DNA of 64,000 bases from Acidimicrobiaceae bacterium (GTDB lineage Bacteria > Actinomycetota > Acidimicrobiia > Acidimicrobiales > RAAP-2): assembly GCA_003167415.1 (NCBI GenBank), contig PMTF01000009.1, positions 180,065-244,064 on the forward strand, read 5' to 3'. Of the stretch, positions 57,424 through 64,000 are shown one piece after another (the first letter of the stretch is position 1; each line of letters begins with the position of its first letter). The translations under genes and the position numbers were made by a program. The notes below the pieces were generated by a model that had not been told where the DNA came from, made no database searches, and saw only the letters and a program-made list of their open reading frames with translations.

Positions 57424-58548
57424 ATGCCACTCGAGAAGCCGCAATGGAAAGAACTCTTCAGTGAGGTCGTGACCTCGGGGCTGTGTACCGGGTGCGCGGC
57501 CTGCGTCATCGCCTGTCCCCACCCGGTGCTCGACTACGAGACCGACAATGGCGTCTACCGGCCCTTTCACTTCGACATCGACGGGGGACCCGAGGACTGC
57601 ACCCATGGTCAAAAGGGCTGCACCATGTGCACCAGGGCCTGTCCGCGCTTTCGCAACTGGGAGTCCGAGATCGACACGCACAAGTTCGCGCGCGAACGCA
57701 CCGAGGACGAGGTCTGGGGCATCGGCGACGTCCTGTTGGCGCGCGCCACCGATGAATCACTGGTCGAAAACGGCCAGGACGGCGGATTCGTCTCGGCGCT
57801 GCTGATCTACGCGTTGGAGAACGACGTGATCGACGCCGCGCTGGTGAGCGGACTCGAAGGCGACGGCTCGACGTGGCGAGCGGTGCCCCAGGTGGCGCGC
57901 ACGCGCGAAGACGTCATCGAGACCGCGAAGTCGCGCTACACCTACAGCGCCAATCTGCTCGCCTACCCGGAAGCGGCCGAAGGCGGCGCCGAACGCATCG
58001 CGCTCGTGGGGATGGGGTGCATGGCGTCGGCGCCCGGGGCGATGCAGTCGCGCAAGGCCGGCAAGCTCGCGCGGCGTCTCTGTCTCACGATTGGCCTGAT
58101 GTGTTCCAAGACGTTCGACGACTCGATCTTCGAAGAGCTCTTCGAAGCGAAATACCAAATCAAGCGCGCCGACATCTTGAAGATGAACATCAAGGGCGTC
58201 TTCCAGATCTGGACGACCGACGGCGCGTTCCACGAGGTGCCGCTCAAGGAGGCCCACGCCTACACCCGTGAAGGCTGCAAACTGTGCCCCGACTTCGCCG
58301 CCGAACACGCCGACATCTCCACCGGCGGCATCGGCGCCTTCGGCGATTGGACGCTCGTCATCGTGCGCACCGACCAAGGTCGCGAGCTGATGAGCGCGAT
58401 GAAAGAAAAGGGTCTGATCGAAACTCGACCGGGTGACGACGACCCCGGCGCGGTGGCGCTGTTGCACAAGTTGGCGACCGTATCGCGCAAGCGCTGGCCC
58501 GAGACCGCGCCTCCGGGACCGCGGCGGATCCCCATCATCGTCAAGTAG
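57424..58548 (+). CDS. Coenzyme F420 hydrogenase/dehydrogenase beta subunit-like protein
   Basis: 374 residues. An N-terminal ferredoxin motif CTGCAACVIACPHP (Cys21, 24, 27, 31) is followed by a second cysteine cluster (CTHGQKGCTMCTRACP). The FrhB N- and C-terminal domains bind flavin and F420 (about 95-330, with AKSRYTYSANLLAY and EGCKLCPDFAAEHADISTGGIGAFGDW). FrhB-like proteins move electrons between F420 and iron-sulfur partners. No alpha or gamma subunit is nearby, so it probably acts in a different oxidoreductase. Confidence 0.88.
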   Translation: MPLEKPQWKELFSEVVTSGLCTGCAACVIACPHPVLDYETDNGVYRPFHFDIDGGPEDCTHGQKGCTMCTRACPRFRNWESEIDTHKFARERTEDEVWGIGDVLLARATDESLVENGQDGGFVSALLIYALENDVIDAALVSGLEGDGSTWRAVPQVARTREDVIETAKSRYTYSANLLAYPEAAEGGAERIALVGMGCMASAPGAMQSRKAGKLARRLCLTIGLMCSKTFDDSIFEELFEAKYQIKRADILKMNIKGVFQIWTTDGAFHEVPLKEAHAYTREGCKLCPDFAAEHADISTGGIGAFGDWTLVIVRTDQGRELMSAMKEKGLIETRPGDDDPGAVALLHKLATVSRKRWPETAPPGPRRIPIIVK

Positions 58549-58636
58549 TCGACCGTTCCCCTACGGAAAACTGTGAGAGTGAATGAGTAAGGCATCTACC
58601 GCATCTTCACCTTCACATTTCAATCCGAAGTATCTC

Positions 58637-59962
58637 CTACACGCCGACGAGAGTCGAAGTTTTGGTTGACGTTTCGTCGGGGTGAGCCGTTGCATCAAGT
58701 CTCTGATGCTTCGGTCTTACCTCCCCTCCACGTCCAGTAACGGAGTCTGTCGCCGCCAGGCCGTGTCGGGCCAGGTTGATGGCCGCATTGAGATCGCGGT
58801 CGATTGCAAGGCCACAGGCCCCACACTCAAACACCCGTTGATCGAGGGAAAGTTTGGCTTTCACTGTTCCACATTGATTACAGGTTTTCGAAGAAGGGTA
58901 GAACCGGTCGACTTTCACGAGGGTCGAGCCGTACCACCGGGTCTTGTATTCCAATTGGCTCGCGAACTCACCCCAAGAGGCGTCACTAATGTGCTTTGCC
59001 AGAAAAGGGTTCTTCATCATCCCGACCACGTTGAGATCCTCGATCACAATGACGTCGTAGTTCTTTGCCAGTCGAGTTGTGGTCTCGTGGATCAGATTCT
59101 TGCGGGAGTTGGCGACGTGCGCGTGGATCTTCTGGACCCGTCCGTTGGCTTTCTTCCAACGGTTCGACGGCGCGACGCCCTTGCGCGGACCACTTCGTCG
59201 GGAAGCGATTCGTTGTGCGTGGGCGAGCGAGCGCTGAGCGCCGACCAGGTGACGCGGATTGTCGAGAGCCAGTATTGGTACTCCCTCCGGTGTGGCGCAC
59301 GTGTAGAGGGTAGTTAGACCGAGATCGACGCCGACAATCATTTCGGGAATTCTTGTCGGTGGAAGTTGACGTTGGACCTCGACGGTGAAGGAGATTGACC
59401 ACGCACCATTGCGTTGCGTGACAGTTGCCGCCACTATCCGCCCGGTGCCGCGTTCGAGGTGGCGAAAGAGCTTGCGAGTCGACTCGTAAGTCTTCACCTC
59501 ACCGATCCGGGAGATTCGCACGTGGTGGGAGTCGCTCAGTCGAACCGCGTCTTTCTTGAATCTCACCGATCCAACTTGGCCCCGGCATTTGAAGCTAGGG
59601 AACTTGGCTCGTTGCCGGTGGAAATTTTGAAAAGCCTTGGAGAGCCGCTGGGCGGCGTCGTTGTAGGTGCTGACGCCGTTCTCACTCCACCAGGGCGCAA
59701 GTTCGTCACGCTTTTCTGCCCAGAGGTAGAGAAGGCCGAAGTGACTGGTACTGAGATAGTCGTCCTTTGTGACATTAAGACCGGACGCCTTCTTGGCTCG
59801 GTTCTCGTCCCAGTTAGCCACGACCAGTTCAAGCAGGGCGTTATAGGCGAAGCGCGATCCTCCAATGTGGCTCCGTAAATGATTGGCCTGCACAGGCGTC
59901 GGGTCGATGGCGAAGCGGTACGCCTGAGTCAGGGTGGTGAGCGTGCAATTCGACCTAGTCAC
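58637..59962 (-). CDS. tnpB: TnpB-type RNA-guided nuclease, second copy, no partner transposase
   Basis: 441 residues, intact and only distantly similar to the copy at 9.4 kb. The RuvC acids are in VGVDLGLTTLYTC, VIEDLNVVGMM and AIDRDLNAAINLA, and the zinc finger is CNQCG...CGACG. The C-terminal GRGGEVRPKHQRLDA recalls IS605/IS607 OrfB endings. No TnpA lies beside it. The omega RNA would be read from the 3' end, about 58570-58720 (inference). It separates the FrhB gene from the phosphatase trio. Confidence 0.92.
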   Translation of the reverse strand: MTRSNCTLTTLTQAYRFAIDPTPVQANHLRSHIGGSRFAYNALLELVVANWDENRAKKASGLNVTKDDYLSTSHFGLLYLWAEKRDELAPWWSENGVSTYNDAAQRLSKAFQNFHRQRAKFPSFKCRGQVGSVRFKKDAVRLSDSHHVRISRIGEVKTYESTRKLFRHLERGTGRIVAATVTQRNGAWSISFTVEVQRQLPPTRIPEMIVGVDLGLTTLYTCATPEGVPILALDNPRHLVGAQRSLAHAQRIASRRSGPRKGVAPSNRWKKANGRVQKIHAHVANSRKNLIHETTTRLAKNYDVIVIEDLNVVGMMKNPFLAKHISDASWGEFASQLEYKTRWYGSTLVKVDRFYPSSKTCNQCGTVKAKLSLDQRVFECGACGLAIDRDLNAAINLARHGLAATDSVTGRGGEVRPKHQRLDATAHPDETSTKTSTLVGV

Positions 59963-60025
59963 AAGGTCAGTATCGGCTCCGGGTGTGACTTATGACCCAA
60001 CTCCGGCGACCGTTAACTTGTAATA

Positions 60026-60664
60026 GTGTCTCCACGCCCGACATTCACGATGATGCTGCTCGTTCGCCACGGCGTCACCGCTTCGACCGGCATCATCTTG
60101 CCGGGACGGGCGCCTGGTCTGCATCTCTCCGAACGCGGTGTCGCCCAGGCCGAGCGCGTCGCCGAGCGATTGGGCGAACTGGCGCGTAAGCCGGTCGCGC
60201 TCTACGCCTCACCGCTCGAGCGCACGCGCGAGACGGCCGCGCCGATCGCAAGGGTGCTCCGTCTTCGTACCCACGTTGATCGCGGACTCCTCGAGTGCGA
60301 CTTCGGCCTCTGGACGGGAAGGAAGTTGAACCTGCTCGCGAAGAAACCGGAGTGGCGCGCCGTCCAGCACGCCCCGAGCACGTTTCGTTTCCCCGAGGGT
60401 GAATCGTTCACCGAGATGCAACTGCGGATCTGGACGACGTTGGAACGAATCGCGGCCCAGCACCGCAACCGCACCATCGTCGTCGTGAGTCACGCCGACC
60501 CCATCAAGGCCGCCGTCACCTACGCCCAGGGCGTGCCGCTGGACCTCTTCCAGCGCACGGTGATCTCGACCTGTTCGATCAGTGCCATCGGTTTCACCAA
60601 CGGCGCGCCGGTGGTCTTGAGCGTCAACAACACCGATTCGCTGAAGGATCTCGCGCCCTCGTGA
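60026..60664 (+). CDS. Histidine phosphatase family protein (MSMEG_4193 type)
   Basis: 212 residues with the phosphoglycerate-mutase-like fold: LLVRHGVTASTG (phosphohistidine), ASPLERTRETAAPIARVL, LECDFGLWTGRKL and the second histidine in VVVSHADPIKAAVTY. The order phosphatase-DUF3090-SCO1664 protein is conserved across Actinobacteria (Rv2135c-Rv2134c-Rv2133c in M. tuberculosis). GTG start. The stop overlaps the next gene by 4 bases. Confidence 0.9.
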   Translation: MSPRPTFTMMLLVRHGVTASTGIILPGRAPGLHLSERGVAQAERVAERLGELARKPVALYASPLERTRETAAPIARVLRLRTHVDRGLLECDFGLWTGRKLNLLAKKPEWRAVQHAPSTFRFPEGESFTEMQLRIWTTLERIAAQHRNRTIVVVSHADPIKAAVTYAQGVPLDLFQRTVISTCSISAIGFTNGAPVVLSVNNTDSLKDLAPS

Positions 60665-61140
60665 ACTACCTCTTCGCCAATCCCGACAAGGTGATGGTCG
60701 GCGTGCGAGGTGAGGTCGGCAGTCGCCTCTTCCTCCTGCAGGCGCGCGAGGGCCGGCGCCTGGTGATCGTGAAGTGCGAGAAGCAACAACTAGCCGCGCT
60801 CGCCGAATGGCTCGCCCAAGTGATCGGCGAGATGGGTCGGCCGGCCGAACTCCCCGACGACCTGGCCCTCGAACCGGAGTACGAATCGGACTTCGTGGCC
60901 GGCGACATCGCCGTGGCGATCGACGAAGAGGCCCACACCATCGAGGTCACGATCGAATCGCTCGAGGGCGACGACGAACTGGTCCTGACGCTGACGCGCG
61001 AGTGGGCCGGCGGCCTGGCCATCGCCATCGCACGTCTGGTGGAGGCCGGCCGACCGACCTGTCCGCTCTGTGGCGGACCGCTCGATCCCAAGGGCCATGA
61101 CTGTCCGCGCACGAACGGCCACGCTCCCCCGATCCGATAG
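60661..61140 (+). CDS. DUF3090 family protein with zinc-ribbon tail
   Basis: 159 residues, function unknown. The N-terminus MNYLFANPDKVMVGVRGEVGSR and the C-terminal CPLCGGPLDPKGHDCPRTNGH are family traits. The latter is a CxxC-type zinc ribbon. GTG start overlapping the phosphatase stop (GTGA), and 3 bases before the kinase-like gene: the three are one translational unit. Its role may be to link the other two proteins (inference). Confidence 0.88.
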   Translation: MNYLFANPDKVMVGVRGEVGSRLFLLQAREGRRLVIVKCEKQQLAALAEWLAQVIGEMGRPAELPDDLALEPEYESDFVAGDIAVAIDEEAHTIEVTIESLEGDDELVLTLTREWAGGLAIAIARLVEAGRPTCPLCGGPLDPKGHDCPRTNGHAPPIR

Positions 61141-61143
61141 CCC

Positions 61144-61851
61144 ATGAACCGCGACGAACAACAGACACTGCTGTTGAAGGGAACGATCGAAGTAGAAGGT
61201 CGCGTCGTCGCGTCGTCCAACCAAGCGCTGCTGGTCACAGTCTCCCTCGACGGCGTCGAAGGACAGGCCTGTTACAAGGCCGAGGCCGGCGAGCGGCCGC
61301 TGTGGGACTTTCCCGACGGCCTCTGGCGCCGCGAGGTCGCAGCCTACGAACTCGACGTCGCGCTCGAATCCAACCTCGTGCCTACGACGGTCGGCCGGGA
61401 GGACGGGCCTTTCGGCATCGGCTCACTCCAGTGGTGGGTCGACGACAACGAAGAAGACCACTACTTCACGCTGCGCGACCATCCCGAGTTCCACGAGTGG
61501 TTCGCCGAACTCGCGGCCTTCGACGTCGTCGCCAACAACGCCGACCGCAAGGCCGGCCACGTGATCTATGACGGGGACCGCTGTTGGGCGATCGACAACG
61601 GACTGTGCTTTCACGAACAGGACAAACTGCGCACCGTCATCTGGGAGTACGCCGGGCTCGACGTGAGCGCGCACCTGCTCGAACGCATCGACCGCTTCGC
61701 CCAGGGCGACACCGGCCACGTCGGCGACTGGCTCAATCCCATCGAATTGGCGCTCGCCCAGATGCGCGCGCACGGACTGGTGGAGAACGCCACCTACCCG
61801 ATTCCCGACGGCGACTCGGACTGGCCGCCGTATCCGTGGCCGCTGATCTAG
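61144..61851 (+). CDS. SCO1664-family protein, PI3/4-kinase-like fold
   Basis: 235 residues. ACYKAEAGERPLWDFPDGLWRREVAAYEL holds a candidate ATP lysine (Lys45) and a partner Glu. VVANNADRKAGHVI (residues 128-141) followed by AIDNGLCF (149-156) mirrors the catalytic D-R-x3-N/H loop and the D-x-G metal site of PI3/PI4 kinases and HipA-like kinases. No activity is known to me for the family. Last gene of the phosphatase-DUF3090 trio; it overlaps the MFS stop on the opposite strand. Confidence 0.85.
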   Translation: MNRDEQQTLLLKGTIEVEGRVVASSNQALLVTVSLDGVEGQACYKAEAGERPLWDFPDGLWRREVAAYELDVALESNLVPTTVGREDGPFGIGSLQWWVDDNEEDHYFTLRDHPEFHEWFAELAAFDVVANNADRKAGHVIYDGDRCWAIDNGLCFHEQDKLRTVIWEYAGLDVSAHLLERIDRFAQGDTGHVGDWLNPIELALAQMRAHGLVENATYPIPDGDSDWPPYPWPLI

Positions 61852-63329
61852 CTCTGTGCCGCGAGGTCCCCGTCGTGCTCGGGAACACCGGATTCCAGTA
61901 ATCCGAAGGTGAGGATTGCGCCGACGCCAAAGAAGCCGGCCGCCCACCAGAACGCCACGGCGTAGCCGTGCAACGTAGCGAGCACCGCCGCGTTATGCAT
62001 TTGAACTTTGCGGCTGAGTTGCCCCGAAAGGGCGGCCGGCACCCTGTTGGCGCGGGCCGTCACCGAAACGGCGATGGTGTTGAGGAGCGCCACGCCCATC
62101 GATCCGCCGACCTGCTGCGTGCTGTTGACGAGGGCCGAGGCTGCGCCAGCGTCACTGGCGCGCACCCCGGCGGTCGCGCTGGCAATCGCCGGAGCGAAGA
62201 TGAGACCGAGGCCGAGGCCGGTCACGATGAGGCCCGGCAGAACGTTGGCGAAATAGTCCGCGTGCGGCGTCAGTTTGGTGAAGAGCACCATGCCCATCAA
62301 AGAGAGCAACATGCCGGTCGGCACGAGCGGACGCGGTCCGTTCACCGCGAGGAGCCGGGCACTGGCGATGAACGCCGAGAGCGCGATCGCTCCGACGAGC
62401 GGCAGGAAAGCGACACCGGTGCGAAGCGGGGAGTAGCCGAGCGTTCCCTGCAAGTAGTACGCGAGAAAGAGCGTGATCCCGAAGATCCCGATGCTGGTGA
62501 GAAAGAGCGCCACGAGTGAACCTCCGCGCACCCGATTGATGATCAAGCGAAGCGGCAACAAGGGGTGCTTCGAGCGCTGCTGCCAGCGCACGAACGCGAC
62601 CAGCAAGACCACGCCGATCACCAGACTCCCCCAGGTCACGTCGTTGCCCCAGCTCGCCGTGACCGCGTGCGCGAAGCCGTAGACGACGAAGAAGAGCCCC
62701 GCGCTGCCGAGCAGCGTGCCGACGACGTCGAGACTCGCCTCGTGTTCGCTCTTTCCCCCGGCGACGAACAACGCGACGCCGACGATGGCGATCGCCGCGA
62801 ACACGAGGTTGATGAAAAGGCACCAGCGCCACGTCGCCCACTGGGTGAGCGCGCCGCCCAAGAGGAGACCGATCGCGGCCCCCGAGGCGCCGATCGCGCC
62901 ATAGATCGAAAAGGCCCGGGCGCGCTCCTTGGGATCGCCAAAGGTCGTGGAGAGCGCGGCCAGAGCGGCAGGCGCCAGGACCGCGCCGAAGACCCCCTGC
63001 ACCGCGCGGGCCGTGACCAGCGTGGTGAAACTGTGCGCCGAGCCACCGAGCGCCGACGCCAGAGCGAAGCCGGTCAGCCCGACGTAGAGCGAGGTTCGAC
63101 GTCCCCACAGATCCGAGAGCCGTCCCCCGACCAATAACAGCGATCCGAACGAGAGGGCGTAGGCCGTGATGAGCCACTGTCGGTTGGCGAGAGAGAAGTG
63201 AAGGTCACGCTGCGCGTGCGGCAACGCGATGTTGATGACCGTTGCGTCCAGGGCCACCATCAACTGCGTGATGCTGAGTACTCCGAGCGCCCACCAGCGG
63301 CGATCCGACGAGGACATGGGGCTGCTCAT
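61848..63329 (-). CDS. MFS drug exporter, DHA2 (14-helix) family
   Basis: 493 residues. N-terminal WWALGVLSITQLMVALDATVINIALP is the DHA2 signature with its acidic residue in helix 1. LLLVGGRLSDLWGRR is motif A, and AIGASGAAIGLLLGGALTQWATWRWCLFIN is motif C with the preceding proline-rich stretch typical of EmrB-type antiporters. About 14 helices. It exports unknown drugs or metabolites with proton uptake. A second start four codons in is possible. Confidence 0.9.
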   Translation of the reverse strand: MSSPMSSSDRRWWALGVLSITQLMVALDATVINIALPHAQRDLHFSLANRQWLITAYALSFGSLLLVGGRLSDLWGRRTSLYVGLTGFALASALGGSAHSFTTLVTARAVQGVFGAVLAPAALAALSTTFGDPKERARAFSIYGAIGASGAAIGLLLGGALTQWATWRWCLFINLVFAAIAIVGVALFVAGGKSEHEASLDVVGTLLGSAGLFFVVYGFAHAVTASWGNDVTWGSLVIGVVLLVAFVRWQQRSKHPLLPLRLIINRVRGGSLVALFLTSIGIFGITLFLAYYLQGTLGYSPLRTGVAFLPLVGAIALSAFIASARLLAVNGPRPLVPTGMLLSLMGMVLFTKLTPHADYFANVLPGLIVTGLGLGLIFAPAIASATAGVRASDAGAASALVNSTQQVGGSMGVALLNTIAVSVTARANRVPAALSGQLSRKVQMHNAAVLATLHGYAVAFWWAAGFFGVGAILTFGLLESGVPEHDGDLAAQS

Positions 63330-63412
63330 GGTTCCCCCAGCCTAAATTCACTAGCGCGTCGAAAGAGGAACGATACCGAGACCCGGTGGGTCCTCCAGTC
63401 TTCAAGGTATGA

Positions 63413-64000
63413 CTAGGCCCGCGCCTTGAGGGCCGCGATGAGAGCCGGGAGAACCTTGTTCACGTCGCCCACGATCCCGAAGTCCGCGATCTGGAAGATC
63501 GGAGCGTCCGGGTCCTTGTTGATGGCCACGATGTTCTTCGAGCCCTTCATGCCGACCATGTGTTGGGTCGCTCCCGAGATGCCGCACGCGATGTAAACGG
63601 TCGGCTTGACGGTCTTGCCGGTTTGACCGACCTGGTGCGAATAGGGAACCCAACCGGCGTCGACGATGGCGCGACTGGCGCCGGCGGCGCCGTTGAGCAG
63701 TTTCGCGGTCTCTTCGATGAGCGCGTACTTCTCGGCCTCGCCGAGTCCCCGTCCGCCGGAGACCACGACCGCCGCCTCTTCGAGCTTCGGCCCCACGCGC
63801 TCTTCGACGTGGGTCGCGGCAATGATCGCGCCACCGGTGGCGCCGACGTCGCCCGAAGGCGCGGCGACCACTGATGCCGCCGTGCCGCCACCGGACTCGG
63901 CCGCGAAGGACTTCGCGCGAATGACGTAGATCCCCGGACCCTCGCCGGTGAAACGGGCCTTCACGGTCTGGCTGCCACCAAAGATCGGATGCTCGGTCGC
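63413..64000 (-). CDS. etfA: Electron transfer flavoprotein alpha subunit, C-terminal part
   Basis: Only the last 195 residues are in the window; the gene enters across the right edge. The FAD-binding domain is clear: [41 protein letters not shown] and [20 protein letters not shown], ending [15 protein letters not shown] passes electrons from acyl-CoA dehydrogenases to the quinone pool. A GTG at 63964 could look like a start, but the same frame continues upstream with ETF sequence ([14 protein letters not shown]), so the gene is longer. Confidence 0.95.
   Translation of the reverse strand, partial: ATEHPIFGGSQTVKARFTGEGPGIYVIRAKSFAAESGGGTAASVVAAPSGDVGATGGAIIAATHVEERVGPKLEEAAVVVSGGRGLGEAEKYALIEETAKLLNGAAGASRAIVDAGWVPYSHQVGQTGKTVKPTVYIACGISGATQHMVGMKGSKNIVAINKDPDAPIFQIADFGIVGDVNKVLPALIAALKARA

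Overview
The window is a high-GC actinobacterial chromosome segment. The gene order argS ... lysA-hom-thrC-rho-rpmE-prfA-prmC-sua5 ... rpiB-glyA-wecA-atpI-atpBEFHAGD is the conserved actinobacterial backbone. A mycofactocin locus, an F420-hydrogenase-beta-like protein and the histidine phosphatase/DUF3090/SCO1664 trio also point to Actinobacteria. A lineage near Acidimicrobiia is my inference from overall character; no marker gene here proves it.

Layout. (1) 1-9.3 kb, minus strand: the F1Fo ATP synthase operon (atpD cut by the left edge), preceded by wecA, glyA and rpiB. (2) 9.3-13 kb: an insertion in the backbone with a solitary TnpB gene, a thiolase-like gene and a small membrane protein. 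(3) 13-21.5 kb, minus strand: sua5, prmC, prfA, rpmE, rho, thrC, hom, lysA; no thrB is present. (4) 21.5-31 kb, accessory: a TetR-controlled cupin/SnoaL pair, tRNA-Arg(CCG) with a degenerate copy of its 3' half 2 kb away, NUDIX and SGNH hydrolases, two related secreted proteins with structured RNA-like leaders, an MscL with a zinc-ribbon tail, a membrane methyltransferase, shikimate kinase and an HtrA protease. (5) 31-36.4 kb: pyruvate kinase and a BtuFCD-type vitamin B12 importer behind a clear cobalamin riboswitch, then a membrane-anchored protein and an esterase gene remnant. (6) 36.4-46.8 kb: a mycofactocin locus (coupled SDR, mftD, mftC, mftB, a 34-residue mftA, and divergent mftF), a PadR-regulated ABC/FtsX exporter and an NDMA-type alcohol dehydrogenase. 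(7) 46.9-64 kb: argS, aconitase, SulP transporter, PIG-L deacetylase, DEAD-box helicase, Bcp peroxiredoxin, DedA, a phosphotransferase fragment, Fpg/Nei glycosylase, FrhB-like protein, a second solitary TnpB, the phosphatase/DUF3090/kinase-like trio, an MFS exporter and the C-terminal part of etfA.

How the genes fit together. The mycofactocin genes make a peptide-derived redox cofactor that the adjacent SDR and the nearby alcohol dehydrogenase probably use. The maturation peptidase gene mftE, and mftR and mftG, are not in the window. The least understood conserved unit is the trio at 60.0-61.9 kb, where a phosphatase and a kinase-like protein flank a zinc-ribbon protein. No wholly new multi-gene system is proven. 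The best leads are the split mycofactocin locus with a variant peptide core, the kinase-like trio, the two TnpB loci and the structured leaders at 26.4-27.3 kb.
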